Counted from the stretch's first letter, positions 1 to 12,646 are shown. The stretch: DNA of 64,000 nt from Neoconidiobolus thromboides FSU 785 (GCA_025603075.1 MU626265.1:1-64000); one strand, 5' to 3'. The notes: generated by a model not told the origin, from the sequence alone. Program-made: numbers and translations.

Positions 1-732
1 ATCCTTACTGCATCTAAAAAATATCGTTTAGTAAGGTCATAGTTAGAGTGAGATAAACTAATATAAGATAATAAGCCTAAAGCTACCACACAATTATAGC
101 TTGGATTAGAATAAGACTGGGGTAAAGTTGCTTTTATTCCCTTCAATGACTTTCCATAAATTTGTTTATAGCATATACTATTATGTGGAAGCGTAAACCG
201 AGAAAGGACAGCAATTAAAGCATATGACAATATATTTGGTTCATTTTTTGTTAAAATCTCTCTCAAGTTAAACTTATCTAACCATAATCTAAATGGATCT
301 ACAATTTTATGGAAAAAAAGAGGACCATGCTTTAAAAAGTGATAATAAGCTTGATCTATTTTCATTGTGTCACTACATTTGAAAGCTGTATTGGTAATCA
401 GAGTTGGCGCAGTTTTATTAATTTTACGTTTCTTGTGTAACATATTCTCAAGTTGAGAAATCTTTTTCAAGATTTCACTATTGTTATACTTTTTTTCTTG
501 ATTTATTATTTCATATTTCTTATGAGCCCATTTTAAATATTCTAAACATAAATAAAATATGAGATATTAATAAAGCATTAAGTTAATTACCAATTGCCTG
601 TCCTTTAAGTTCATTATTTGAACTTGAGTCCAATTGCTTGAATATATCATTTAATATGCGATCGATGTTATTTAACCTGAACTCTACTAAACCTACTCTA
701 CTTCTTATCTTTTCTTTTGATTTTGACTTCAT
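1..732 (-). CDS. MHR-domain (Fungal_trans-like) protein, 5' part only, runs off the left edge
   Basis: N-terminal part of a fungal transcription-factor-like protein. Exon 1 is 732-591 (142 nt) starting MKSKSKEKIRSRVGLVEFRL; a 49-nt intron (590-542, GTAATT...TTTAG) follows; exon 2 starts at 541 with EYLKWAHK and stays open to base 1, giving about 227 residues without a stop. The exon-1 length and the splice phase (codon split G|AA at EYLKW) are the same as in the intact paralogues at 22540 and 24759. The segment LSYALIAVLSRFTLPHNS and the last residues RYFLDAVR are the start of the MHR hallmark (AVRMAQCLGY in paralogues). No Cys-rich Zn2Cys6 cluster precedes the start. It looks intact within the window; the remainder lies outside it. 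Confidence 0.72.
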
Positions 733-2294
733 ATTTAATTTTATTATCTTAAGTTTTTATTTAAATTGTATTGGAATTTATATTGAATTGAACATAATAA
801 ACCAGGGCTGGAACGCATTTTGGTTAAAGTAGATCACTGGTAAAATTATTCGTAAAAAAGTAATTTAATACTGAAACTTAGATTTTCGCTTAAAATTTTT
901 TAACAAACTTTATTTATAAATAAAAGTGAAAACATTAAATTGAGAAAGAGCGTTTTTACTAAACTCTAAATCAAAAGGTAATTTTCATCAATTTGATAAA
1001 TATCTTATCATTATTAAAGAAAGACATTATGGCTTTAATTAAATTATTCACTTTATTCAACCCTAGTTTTTATTGTATAGTTAAGCTACCTTATTAGGAC
1101 TCAGTTTTAGTTTGTAAAATATTTATTAACAGAGTTCAATTTTCTAAATAGAATCAACACATAGAATTTGATAAATGCTTTGAGTAAATTATATTTCGGA
1201 ATTTGCTTTAACTATTGGTGATGAAAAGTAAAAAAATGAAATTAAATGTCCAAACAAAAACTCACTTATTTTACTTGTTACTTTTGATTACTTAAGCTCT
1301 ACTACAGCTTGGTTGATTCGTTTTACTCAAAAATGTATGTAGTAGAAATCAAGGAAATTTTGGGGCAAACGCCAAGGGGAATTGAAAAACCTATATCTTT
1401 TCTGAATATTACTGAAGAGAAGGGTTTCTTCAACACTCTTGCTTATAAAATAAATAAACCTAGTTGCATCAAAGTATGCTCTAAAGTTTTTGAAAGTGTA
1501 GCTCTAAAGGAGTTTTACTTATTAGATAAGTGACTCATGCATTTGGACTCCTATTCAATTTGAGTATTACAAGGTAGGTGACTGTGTTGAAGTGTATTAA
1601 TAGTCAATTCTTTTTAAAACTAAACATAAAACTTAATATAATACCTGATATATGTTTGTTTCATTCAATTAAAGTTTTTATTTTTGGTATTTATGTCATC
1701 TTATCAGTTTTTTTATGGAAGCAACGCTAAAATTTAAGTTATAAATTTGTCTACTCTAAGCTGGGTATCCTTTGTCAGATTGGTTGATTAAGTAAACATT
1801 CATTTACTACTGTAATTAGTTTATTATATCGTTTGGTTGAATATTAGCATCATTTTTATTACAGCCTACAACATGTATTAAAAATAAATAGCTTTTATAT
1901 ATAATAGTTTCATTGAAACTTAAATTTATAAAAATAGCATACAGATTAGATAGATTTATATTGTAGCTTTTATTTGAGTGTCAGTAGGGACTACATTCTA
2001 ATGCGGAATCTTACAAAATAATTACTACAGAGATAAAATGCTCATCTATAATTCAAATGGGACTCCTCAGTTTATTTTATACTGGGCATTATATTTTAGT
2101 AAAATCTGCTTGTATAATGTCGGGATAGAACTTTAACCCTTACTGAAAATCAATTAAAAACCCTACTATAAGTCTATCTATCTATATCAAAATTGACTCA
2201 AGGATGTCTTTTTGGCTCCAATATTTTGTTCATTTTTATTCAATAAAGAAGTTGAATGGCCTATTGAGTTTTTAAACAAAAAAAATGTTCTAAT
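733..2294. other. Intergenic, no supported gene
   Basis: About 1.5 kb of AT-rich sequence between the 5' end of the leftmost gene and the first transposon copies. An open stretch at 1309-1533 lacks an ATG at its beginning, matches nothing I know and is not called. No RNA gene or repeat seen. Confidence 0.5.
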
Positions 2295-2400
2295 ATATGG
2301 GGCTGTTTTTTTAACTTCATTATTTCTTCCATTTTTTAAGCGCTATTTATGTGGAAAAATTATCAGTAAAATTCTTAAATACAAAAATACATCCCCATAT
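2295..2400 (+). mobile_element. MITE copy 1
   Basis: Near-full-length copy of the window's 106-bp terminal-inverted-repeat element: left end ATATGGGGCTG, right end CATCCCCATAT, internal core TTTTTTAAGCGC present. Plus orientation is defined by TTCATTA before AAGCGC. It faces copy 2, which lies 49 bp downstream in the opposite orientation. Confidence 0.85.
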
Positions 2401-2449
2401 GTTTATGTAATATGAAAATAAAGTCATTTATAGATCATTATTATTAAAC

Positions 2450-2550
2450 ATATGGGGATGTATTTTTTGTTTAAGAATTTGTTTACAATCTTTTTACTCA
2501 AACAGTGGTTAAAAAATGAAAAAAGTAGAAACCAAAAAACATCCTCATAT
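2450..2550 (-). mobile_element. MITE copy 2
   Basis: Reverse-orientation copy with ends ATATGGGGATG and CATCCTCATAT. With copy 1 it forms a large imperfect inverted repeat just upstream of the receptor gene at 2922. Confidence 0.85.
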
Positions 2551-2921
2551 TGAGTTTAAAGTAAATTTTGATTAATACAAAACATGGTGGCTTCTATAAT
2601 TAAGCTGGATTTTTTCCACTAAAAAAATAAAACTTGAAATGAACCAATAATAGTTAATAATACGAGTTTAATTAGGGATAAAAAAAGGATATTCGAAAAT
2701 AGTTAATAGGTTTAAAATTAGTTTTAATTTGAAATGTATATAATTAGTGAGAAGTGAAATAAATACAACTAGTTTTTTAATTTGACATCGGTTCTTTCTA
2801 TAAGATTTCAATTCAATAGCCTGGTTCTATTAGCTATATTATTAGACAGCAGACAACTTATTCCAACTTTAACATTAAATAACGCAATAAATTATTTTAC
2901 AATATACCTTCTGGTAGTAAA

Positions 2922-3830
2922 ATGGATCCCAACGCATTGAAAACAATAGCAATTACGTCCAACACAATCTCAATTATATTTACAGCAACATCGATTGTTC
3001 TGTTTATCACTATCTCTATAATTAACAATAATATCTACGACTCCCTTGTGTATCGATTATCAGCTATTATCTTATTTGGCAATCTAATATTAAACATAAT
3101 CAACTTAATCCAAGCAACATTATTAATAAATTCAACAATATCATGTTATGTACTAGAATTTCTAAGTACCCTAAGTATCTCTTTATCCATGCTTTATGCT
3201 ACTGTAATAGCCACTATATTACTAATTAATGTTATTTATCTATATGAGTTTTCAAAACGGGCTAGATGCTTCACTTATCTTATTCCAATATTTCTTTCTT
3301 TACTTCTGGCTGGCCTACAAGCTATCATTGGCAACATCGAGAATATTAATAATCAATGTGGCTATTCAAATGTTGAAGATTGGCTATCAGCTAGCTTAAT
3401 CAAATTAGGATCAGTTATTGTTAGCATTATATTATGTCCAATTAGTTATTTTACTATCTTTATTTATATCAATATCAGGAATTATAACTCGAATCAAGAT
3501 GTATTAAGAAAGGGAGGGTCTTTTAAACAATTAAATTGGAAAGTTTTACTAAAATTATTAGCTTATCCTACAATACCTATCTTAAGTTATTTGTTCTATT
3601 TTATTATACTCTATTTAATTACTTATTCTGAAGAGGAATTATCCAGGTTGAGTCAAATGTATGCTGCCTTTCAAGGATTTTCCAAGTTTCTATTTGGTTT
3701 CCAAGGGGTTTTAAATGCATGTTTATTTTTTAATAATACAATCTTTTTGAAGGAGTTGAAAAAAGCGTATTGTAAGTTATCATATCCGGATAACCACACT
3801 TTACTTTGTAACAATGGTTGTGAGGGTTGA
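2922..3830 (+). CDS. Seven-transmembrane receptor, putative GPCR
   Basis: A 302-residue intronless membrane protein with seven hydrophobic segments at roughly residues 10-35, 44-68, 80-106, 116-136, 160-188, 208-232 and 243-270. The layout fits a class-A/cAMP-receptor-like fungal GPCR: a Cys at the start of TM3 (STISCYVLEF) and one in the second outer loop (NNQCGYSN) could form the usual disulphide, and TM3 ends in YLYEF at the position of the DRY motif. The third inner loop (about 189-207) is short and basic, and the C-tail is short and has several Cys. The ATG at 2922 follows an in-frame stop-rich leader, and the stop is TGA at 3828. The ligand cannot be inferred. Assignment rests on topology and the two Cys, not on a full family match. 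Confidence 0.65.
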   Translation: MDPNALKTIAITSNTISIIFTATSIVLFITISIINNNIYDSLVYRLSAIILFGNLILNIINLIQATLLINSTISCYVLEFLSTLSISLSMLYATVIATILLINVIYLYEFSKRARCFTYLIPIFLSLLLAGLQAIIGNIENINNQCGYSNVEDWLSASLIKLGSVIVSIILCPISYFTIFIYINIRNYNSNQDVLRKGGSFKQLNWKVLLKLLAYPTIPILSYLFYFIILYLITYSEEELSRLSQMYAAFQGFSKFLFGFQGVLNACLFFNNTIFLKELKKAYCKLSYPDNHTLLCNNGCEG

Positions 3831-4359
3831 TGCTGTGTTTTGTTGCACTTGAGTTTTTCTAGAAATGGAATTATAAAGTAAGACATATCTGATATCTGTA
3901 GTTGTTAGATAGAATATAACTATCAGATGTTAAAGTAGAAAAGACGTAATCGGGATTTTATTTTTGATTTAATTTTAATAAAATTATTAATTTTTTCTCA
4001 AGTATTAAGTATAAATAAATTATATTAAACTAAACTGAATTGAATTAATAGAAATTTAAAACCCATAGTGATATAAAAGCATATTAATGAATACAAATAA
4101 AATGAAGATTGAACTATAAATTAAGATAGCAAAGGCGAGGAAGTGGCTAAAGAGATAAACAACTTTGAACTTTTTCTAAAGTTGATTTAAAATCTAAGAA
4201 ATTGTAGTCTGAGCTATTAGACAATGTTAATTACCTAATGAATTTAGTTAAGCATTTACGAATAAAATCGTTATCTTCTTTAGTTAATAGCCTGTTAGCT
4301 AATAGATTAATTGAAAAATAAACTAATAGAATAAAATTATAACATTCAAGCATTACCCG

Positions 4360-5602
4360 ATGATCAAGACTTTTTTGGTTTTTTTTGAATTATCGAGTCA
4401 ATTACCTTCCATATGTTTATAAAGTCCTCCTATATTTTATAAAGATAGTTTTTGGAGGGTAATCTATGAAATTGAGGTGATAAAACTAATATAAAGCCCA
4501 ATGACAATAGCATACATGTATTTAAAGTATTATACACATAATTATTAAACATGTGGTTTGAAAATCTTGCTACTTTTTGGCTTTTAAATCTAATCATTTA
4601 AGATTGAGTGATAAATTCATATATTTTGTATTATTCTAGTGCCATTTGAACTGTTTTATGTATTTTGTTTCTAAATTATCTTTACAACTGTTTTTTCATA
4701 ATATATATACCTAATCTTGTTATTTGTATCATGCTTTACTGTGTTATTGTTATAATAACTTAAATAACTACATATTTCCATTTCTAAACTATTAGTACAT
4801 AATAGGAAGATCGAGAGTTGTATTCTGGAGTTGAATTCAACGCTTTACTATTTAAAAACAAAGTGATATCTTCTACACCCATAGCACTGACAATTTAATT
4901 TCTTATTAATGTTAAAGCACAAGACACCTTTTCATTCATACATGCAAATCCTTGATTTTGATCTAACTTCAATCCGTTTTATTGGTTTCAATTTAAAATA
5001 TTAAAAACGTGATAATAGTTTCGTACAATTTTTTCTTACATTTTTGTCCGCTTTCATCGAGCTCATTACTTTTTTTACCAGCTGTACTTTTCATTTTAAT
5101 CAAACATTTAAGATGTACCAAAGCGGGCTTCCTTTTATTCCTAAGGAATTATTCTAAAGTAAATAATGTGGTAACAGTGAGGTTCTCTAAACAAGGTTGA
5201 CTCATACTATTACTTAGCAATTGATCAAAGTTTTCTAATTCACAATTTAATAGGATACCAGATTCACTTATCTGCAGATTTTATTACCTTATTAAATTTT
5301 TGGAATAGCAGTAACTTTAATGAATTTTTAACACTACTTTTTAACTTTACTAAACACTCTTTATCTAATCAATAACCTTCGAGATCAATTCTGGCATGAT
5401 ATACGTTTATAAATCAATTAAATAATTTATTTGAATCCACCCCATTTAATGATATGGATGATATCTTTAATTCATTTGTTGACTTATCATTAATAAATGA
5501 GAATAAACTAAATAGAAGGTCATCACAATTTATTAGTTTATTAAAGTTATAGGTTAGTTTAAAAGCTCGATTAAAATTTTGCCTAATTCTGTTTTTTTGC
5601 AA
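4360..5602 (-). pseudogene. Decayed copy A of a second MHR-like gene family
   Basis: The reverse strand carries ordered fragments matching the relics at 27.1 kb and 38.7 kb, broken by stops and frameshifts. In order from 5602: LFSFINDKSTNELK; LINVYHARIDLEGY; KNSLKLLLFQKFNKVIKSAD; EDITLFLNSKALN (near 4.8 kb); RLPSKNYLYKI and INIWKVIDS (near 4.4 kb). The equivalent pieces in the 27-kb relic are FSFIDNNPTGELK, FVNVYCSRIDPKAI, ENIELFLNGCKFN, KLPSKEYCY and NIWKLIDSA. The block order resembles an MHR transcription-factor domain (LFNYFI..Y..IDP, then LxPIMLLAAxYFYSHQ in copy B). No intact reading frame remains. Confidence 0.6.
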
Positions 5603-6689
5603 AAATTATAAGTAACAAATGCTACAAATTTTTTACTTTTTTGCTTTTTTGCTTTTGCCTATTAACACAATTTATACTGTGACGTTTTTTATCCAGTATT
5701 AATAGTTGAAAAAAAGCTACACTAAATATTAAATGGACAAAAAAGTGAAATTGAAAAACTTTAATTCTAGTTTTAACCGAGCTTTTAAACTTACTCGTAT
5801 ATATGGCATCTTCGACTTTATCCTGAAACTCATGCCTTTTTTAATAATCGACCTTTCCCTTTTCTTCTCAGTTTATACTTGCTGTCTAGAGCATTCTTTT
5901 GCCTCAAATAAGTATATATCATCCATTTAATACTTTTTGTCAATTATTTTCTACTTTTATTCAATTGGTTCCTGAAACTATTTAATATCATAATCAACTT
6001 GTGTTATAACTAATTTACTCGCTTTTCTGCAATTTTCTTGTAAAATAGCCATATTTATAACATTAAATAAAATAAAATAATTTACCTGTTTTATTAACAT
6101 ACTATAACGCTACTATAAAATTTATAAATTATCAAACCAATTGAAATTAAGTTCTAAGTTAAATCAATTAGTCTTTTAAATTGTTAATTAACAAGTAAGC
6201 ACTAATTAAAAACTAATTTATTTTAATGTCACAATGACCCAAAAGTAAAGTTAAGTAAGAACAAAATAAGGTATGGTATACTTTCCCAGTGACTTAATTT
6301 TCCTCTAATTGATTATCAATTAGTTTACTTTATTAATAAAACATTCGGGGACTAATGCTCTTTTAAAGACATATAAAAAGCTGCAAAGTTGAAAAATAAT
6401 AAGCCATAGATTTGTAAATCATTTATAAGCTTTATTATTATTGAGAATAAACAACAGTAATATGTAATCGAATACACTAAAAACATAAGGTTTTGGGATT
6501 TATGCTATAAAAAATTTAAACTATAAACCTGATTATTTAATTACTATTCAAAAGTAGTATAGACAAGTAAATCGATATTAATTATTAAAGTCAATTAAAG
6601 TTAAAAAATCATTTTACAACTTTGACTTTAATGATATTATTATCCTTAATTAGGAGATTAATTTAAATAATATACTGAATATAGATTTA
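5603..6689. other. Intergenic; short inverted repeat, no gene supported
   Basis: A roughly 24-bp inverted repeat (around 5550-5580 and 5770-5800, sharing CGAGCTTTTAAACT) makes both strands encode a FNRAFKLT peptide, one at the start of pseudogene copy A and one in a 65-codon plus-strand frame (5733-5930). This suggests a head-to-head remnant of a duplicated 5' end. The remainder is AT-rich with nothing recognised. Confidence 0.4.
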
Positions 6690-8580
6690 ATAAATTATAT
6701 TGCTAGATATACTTTTATATTTTATACTTACTTCAAAAGAATCGATGGCTGATTTTGCTTTAGTTATGATGAAATTAATATACATTCCATATTTATACAT
6801 AATAAGGCTCATACCCAATTCATAACTGTGAAGTAACTTAATGATATTAGTCTTAATCATATTAATAGCTTCATTACCGATTAAGCTTGAACTTAAAATA
6901 GAAAGAGAAGAGAATATTGTCAATAAAGTATAAAAGGTGAATATAGGGTATTTAGATCTTAAAAAGTGTATCATCACTAATTAATTATATTTATGGCATT
7001 TAATAATAGAACTGTTTGAGTTTCCAAATATTTCAAAACTACTTTATGTATTTTCTGATTTCGTAAGTTATATAAATCAATTTCATCCGATATTTCTTTA
7101 AAGTAGATATGACGTGAAGCTTTATATAAAGATACTATCTTAATGAAGTCCTCAGTAGAGTTAGTATATGCTTTATCAAAACATCTATTTGAACAGGCTC
7201 TTTAGTTATAGTTGAATATATCAATGATAATTAAAAAGTGTAAATTATTAATTTTTATTTTATTTTATAGGCTTTTTAAATCTACAAGTATAACATCAGG
7301 AAAAATACATAAAAAATGTTTTAAATCTATAGCCCTATTACTATTTGTAACAATATAAGTCAAAGATTTAATTAAACTCTTATGAAATTAATTAATATAG
7401 CTCTGAGTTAGACTGAACTCACCTAATGATAAAATAAGGCTTAAACATGGTATGTAGTTTAGATTATCAATCCTTTTGAGTGTTTCTACAAGGCGCTCAA
7501 CTATTAGTAAATTTACTATAGTTATTTGATTTATGTATAAAGATGGCACTTTCTTAAAATCACCCTTTTCATGATTGACTTCTTTAAATTGAGTGTTAGT
7601 TAAATGATAAATAGACTCAGTTTCTGAAAAACCACAGTATTTAATGAGTGAGGAAGTACTATAGAATGCTTTATTAATTTTACTGGATATAACGATTTAA
7701 GACTATATTTTTTCATAATCACAAATGAATCTAACTTCTTTACTTTTAAAATATGACCCTTGATTTGACTTTAACTTGTCTATTCATAATATATATAGCA
7801 TCCTTACAAGCAAATTTGCAAGTTGATAAGATAAACTATAATTAATTAAAATTAAAGAAATATAGTATAACAAACATAATGCTTCAACACTTTCGAAACT
7901 TGAGTTGCTCCAGGCTTGAAAAATTAATGATTGTATGTTATTTGACTAAATATGATAAATGGTCTCAAAATCGTATCCAGGGAAAGAAAAACGACTAAAG
8001 CTTAAAGAAGTGGTTAAAATTTTTGACATGAATCCTGCCTTGAGCTGCTTTATATAAGAAGCTAATTGTTTAGGTTCAATATAAGAACTCAATCCATAAA
8101 CAAAGTAATCGCGAGTCTTTGTATTAAATTCTAAAAAAGATTCACAATCAGAAATAATTATTCAAGTTCCAACATGCTCAGCTCTTCTCAAATTATGATT
8201 CCTCAAAGTTATTAAATTAGATGACGAAAGCTTGGTATTAAGAGTTTTTTTGAATCAAATCAAGCTTCCATTTTAACTCTATACCTTGTTTGTTTAAAAT
8301 TGCCTTTTCATCTAAACTGGTTGTACCTTTGCTTTTAAGCATCTTTAATACCCATATTAAGTACCTTTTTAACTCCAAGGTCCTATATTTACTTTAAAAG
8401 AAGACTCTGAACATAACTGAGATAAAGCATGGTCATTGTCAAAAGAATCTAATATTTCAACCAATTTAAAAATTGTAAACAACTGTAGTTCAAGCTTTCG
8501 TATCCCGTTTTCCAACTCTCTTCTCCTTGCCTTTAATTAAATTTCATCATTTCACTTAGTCTTATTCTTGATTTTATCAT
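6690..8580 (-). pseudogene. Heavily decayed MHR-domain gene
   Basis: Read on the reverse strand from an ATG at 8580, frames interrupted by many stops and shifts retain the family order: a basic, Leu-rich N-terminus (ARRRELENGIRKLELQLF, like DRKRARLEALEALAVKY of the 47.9-kb gene), RYLIWVLKMLKSK (EYLKW block), YFVYGLSSYIEPKQLASYIK (FLEYGSVFLGKVMDPYKLW block), LTTSLSFSRFSFPGYDFETI (TLILLLAHFTLPRDS block), VEALCLLYYISL and SYQLANLLVRML (VVALRLLSLVN and LARRYISDAVRMAQ blocks). The C-terminal block is at 6687-6977 (FYTLLTIFSSLSIL, INMIKTNIIKLLHS). Certainly non-functional as read; each match is weak alone, but their colinear order is persuasive. Confidence 0.6.
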
Positions 8581-9096
8581 TTGTAAATAAATAGCTAATG
8601 ATTTTTAACTTTGATACCATAGCTAGCAGCCTGATTTTGAGATGTTATTAATATGATTGTTTGTTTTAAACAAGCTTAAGAAGACTAAGAAGCTAATTAA
8701 GCTTTAATACTTATAAATACTTTAAAGCCATATTTGTTCCTATCACTTTATATAAAAGTCCAATATCTTTATCACTAAAGTTTGATTACAAAACATTTGA
8801 TTCCTAAATAATGTGTTTTTTGTCTATGGATTTAAAACTTTTCTAACTTTTAAGTGGCCTAAAAGTAAATAAGATGAAGATTACAAAATAAATGTCAAAA
8901 ATGTGAGTTTATTTTTTAAAATTTTGAATTATTAGCTATTAGGAATTTTTTCAAACTCAAATAGTCAATGTCAGGTAAAATTATATAAAGAATAGTTACT
9001 ATTTTATTTTGAACTCAGATTAATTTATAATATATTAAACAATTATAATAAAATATTAAAAAATACATACTATTTATTATAACAGTATTATTGAGA
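8581..9096. other. Intergenic, nothing recognised
   Basis: AT-rich spacer between the 5' end of the decayed MHR gene and the 3' end of the frameshifted one. No open frame, repeat copy or RNA gene seen. Confidence 0.5.
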
Positions 9097-10846
9097 TTAA
9101 TTTAAATATATACTTATTTCTTCTATTAAATCTGGATGCAGCTGAAATCGATGGATACAGCACTTGATCTGGTCTAAGGCATTAGTAGAATCTTTGGAAT
9201 GCCTTTTGTTATCGGATTTAGATATTATATAAAGTTCTTTGATTAATAACACACATTTTGCTTGTGCTTCATTAACCATAAACATATCATCATCCCTCAA
9301 ACTCGAAGTTTGATGTGATAAATTAAGAAGCGTGAAAAAACTAAAATAGGCTTGGTAATAAAAAGGGACACGAATATTGGCTTGAAGCTTATATTTAGTA
9401 TCAAACTGGTGTATTTTACTAAACATTAAAGTTTCATGATTCAAATTTTTATTTAAACTTTTGTTTAAGCAATATGTAATAACTTGGTTAGCATGATTAA
9501 ACAGCAACTTTAACGTTGGCCCTATAAATCGTACAGGTTGAGGGTAAATCATGACAGATGGGTAATAAAGTGTCATAATACTATGTTGGATTAGTACTTT
9601 AATATACCTTTTGAAATTGAAATTATGATCATTTGCTCTCTCCTTTAATTCGGTCTCACTATAATCACTTTCTTCTCTTAGTAGATTTTGATTTTGTATT
9701 ATATTAATGAATTTAAACAATTTGTGAACTCGCTTTGAGGCAGAACCAAATCATCAGTGGGTATATTCGAATAATTATTTGAAAGCTCATACTTTTCTTT
9801 TACGTTTTGTATATGAGTTGCTATTTTAATATTTACTCCAATAAGATCTTTGATAAAAAGATATGGATCTTTGTCTACAGTTTCACACCGTATTCGCTTA
9901 CTATTGGTATTATTTTTGTTATGGTTCTTTCTGAAGAAATATAATGGCTCTTTTATTTCAAATTTAATAAAATACATATCTGCAGTATAATAAGAAAGGG
10001 TTAAATGATTGAGATAAAGGGTTTTCCAAATCCTTCTGCCTCGAGATAATTCATTATATCTCATGTCCAAAATATCTAGCTCATTAAACGAGGAATCATT
10101 TATATTATAGCTTAAAGATTGGACCATTCTTATTGCGCCTAGTAAATACTGTTTAGCAAGGTCAAAGTTTGAATGAGATAGACTAATATAAGATAATAAT
10201 CCTAGAGCTATCCCTTGGCCGTAGCTTGGATTAAAATACGATTGAGGCAAAATTGCTTTTATTCCTTTTAATGATTTTTTATAAATTTGTTTATAAGCTA
10301 TACTACCATGTATAACAGTAAAACGAGCAAAGAGAACAATTAAAGTATATGATAAAGTAGTAGGCTCTTTATTTGCTAATATTGCCTTCGAATTAAATTT
10401 TTCAAACCACAGTTTATATGGATATATATTCTTTACAAAGAAAATCGAGCCTTGCTCTAAAAAGTGGCTATAGGTCTGATACACTGTTATTGAGTCTATG
10501 TTTTTTATTATTGTTTCATTTGGTGGATGTGAAAATGTGGTTACAGCTTCAAAATTTCCATCCAATAAGAGTTTATAATAGAAAATCTTTTTTAAGATTT
10601 CATCATTACTATACTTCTCTTGATTTATTATCCTAAACTCATTTTGAGCCCAATTCAAATATTCTAAAAATGAATCAAATACTATAAAATATTAAAATGA
10701 TTACCATATACTTTTTGCCTAAATTCTAAATTTGAATGTGAGTCCAATTGTTTAAATATATTATTTATTGAACTATCAATACTATCTAACTTTGATTTTA
10801 TTACATCTACTCTACTTCCTGCTCTTCTTTTTGAGCTTATCTCCAT
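9097..10846 (-). pseudogene. MHR-domain gene disabled by one frameshift
   Basis: Exon 1 is 10846-10705 (142 nt, MEISSKRRAGSRVDVIKSKL...), the intron is 10704-10664 (41 nt, GTAATC...TTTTAG), and exon 2 starts at 10663 with EYLNWAQ. Reading is open through the MHR block (GAIRMVQSLSYNIND) to LPQSEFTNCL near 9715, then shifts frame: the next frame continues FINIIQNQ...EESDYSETELKERA and YYPSVMIYPQPVRF to a stop at 9097. In the intact paralogue at 24759 the same place reads PQKEFINCLTILINLIQ, so about 4 nt are missing. Total exon length is 1709 nt, not a multiple of three, which agrees. Everything else is well preserved, so the loss is recent or a sequence error. Confidence 0.75.
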
Positions 10847-11166
10847 GTTCAACTTCCTCTTTGTTACTCCTTTTTCTTACTGTTATTTATAACTGCATTG
10901 ACTTTATTTTGAATCTAAAATGAAAAACAAAGGTATATAATTACTTTTGATTCGAAAATAACTAGAGTTTAGTAAAATTAAATACAAAAAATAAACTAAA
11001 AGAAAATTGTGCTTTTTTAATTCATCTTGTATTTATTCTATATAATAAGAAAAATAATTCTGTTTTACTATTATTTCGTGTTGCTTTATTCTTTAAGTTA
11101 ATTTTACAATTATTACTAAAGCTAAAAAACTATTTTAGTTATGATATTCGTTTATTGACATGAATC
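10847..11166. other. Intergenic, upstream region of the frameshifted MHR gene
   Basis: AT-rich. No Cys-rich upstream exon that could encode a Zn2Cys6 cluster is seen here. Confidence 0.45.
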
Positions 11167-11273
11167 ATATGAGAGTGTTTTTTTTGACTTCATTATTTTT
11201 TCCATTTTCTAAGCGCCATTTAAGCGGAAATTTTGTTGGTAAAATTCTTAAACACAAAAATACATCCCCATAT
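11167..11273 (+). mobile_element. MITE copy 3
   Basis: Ends ATATGAGAGTG and TACATCCCCATAT, with an intact core and full length. Confidence 0.83.
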
Positions 11274-11984
11274 TTTCCTTGAATTTTTTTTAAAAATTAC
11301 TCTTATAAAAATAAATATTAATAAAAATATTAATACTACCTTGTTATGTAAATAAAATTAATTTTGACGAAATTGAACTAAAGAATTAAAGTATTAAAAA
11401 ATAAAATATTGTAGCTAAGATGGTGTTTATAGATATATAAACTATCTAAAATATGAATATATAAAAATTAAATATTTTTGGAATATTTAAATCAATAATA
11501 AATGTTTATCTAAAATCCTTCTATAGCTTTCTGATTTTATCAAACAATAATAGTATATTTGTCAAATAATAACACAATTCAGGTAAAAGTAAAGAATAAG
11601 CAGTGTTAGAATAACAAATGTATAAATTTGGTTCAAATTGAAGTATTATATAATTTATTATAAAAAGAGAACATTCGAATACACCTTATTTAAAGGCACA
11701 TACATTTTAGTATATAAATTAAACTAGGGATTAATAAGCAGTGATACTGCTTTAGAAATGAAATCTTAGGTCCCTTTATATTCATTAGTTAATACATTTT
11801 ATTTCGCTCTTAATTTTAAATTTTAAGCATAACTTCATCAATAAAAAATGATCTTGTATAACTTATTATGTAAAATAGGTCTTCTCTTATTTATAATATT
11901 AGAAAGATTTTCAAAAATTACTTAGATACGTAAAATAATTATCAAAAATCCTATTAAATATAAGAAATGAAACTTATAATTCTT

Positions 11985-12400
11985 AAGCTTTAGCTTTTTG
12001 AATCATACCCAATACAGTTTAGAAATCGTCAAAAGGAGTATACTCAAATTTATACTCAATACAATATTTTCCCAACTCTTTACTACGTCGAGTAGATGAG
12101 GCATCAATATAATGAGCTGTAGGTATATCTAATACGCTATTATCGTAAAATATAATAAAAAGTTTCGTTCCTCCATTTTCTTTTTTGTATTATTCTTTAT
12201 CAATGTCCATTCAAAGGCCTTTGTTGTGAATATAAGCACTATATTAAGAGAAAATTAAGAGTCCAATCATTATAAACGATGGATTTCCCTATCATCCTTA
12301 AAAGCGCAAGGTCATTTCCTGTTCAAGAGTTCTATGACTAGCATGAATTTTAAAATTCGTACAATCATTAGGAAAGAACTGAACTTTTCAAGTGTTCAAT
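11985..12400 (-). pseudogene. Unidentified decayed coding remnant
   Basis: The reverse strand holds a stretch with coding character (ENGGTKLFIIFYDNSVLDIP, then AHYIDASSTRRSKELGKYC and EYTPFDDF) ending in a stop, continuing in frame as TVLGMIQKAKA to a second stop. Upstream pieces (near 12.3 kb) include RTLEQEMTLRF but are out of frame and broken. I do not recognise the protein. Length and stops suggest the 3' end of a dead gene rather than a functional ORF. Confidence 0.35.
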
Positions 12401-12540
12401 CATAAAACTAAAGCCAGTTACAAAATATAGACTGTGATAAAATATCAAGCTAAATTCACTTATGCCAAAACACATGTATCGAGATATTACTTGAAAAACA
12501 ATATTCCGTAAACTCTTCAAACTTAGGGGTCTAATTCAAC

Positions 12541-12646
12541 ATCTGGGGATGTTTTTTTGGCTTCATTATTTTTTCCATTTTTTAAGCACTATTTGAGTGG
12601 AAAGATTGTTAGTAAAATTCTTAAACACAAAAATACATCCCTATCT
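12541..12646 (+). mobile_element. MITE copy 4
   Basis: Ends ATCTGGGGATG and CATCCCTATCT: the core is well kept but both TIRs are slightly diverged. Confidence 0.8.

Noticed and set aside
1309-1533. 74-codon open frame preceded by an intron-like acceptor (CTACAG)
   Set aside because: No ATG at its start, no partner exon and no recognisable protein.
2212-2415. 67-codon open frame upstream of the receptor
   Set aside because: Its C-terminal half is the translated MITE copy 1; the repeated peptide is due to the element.
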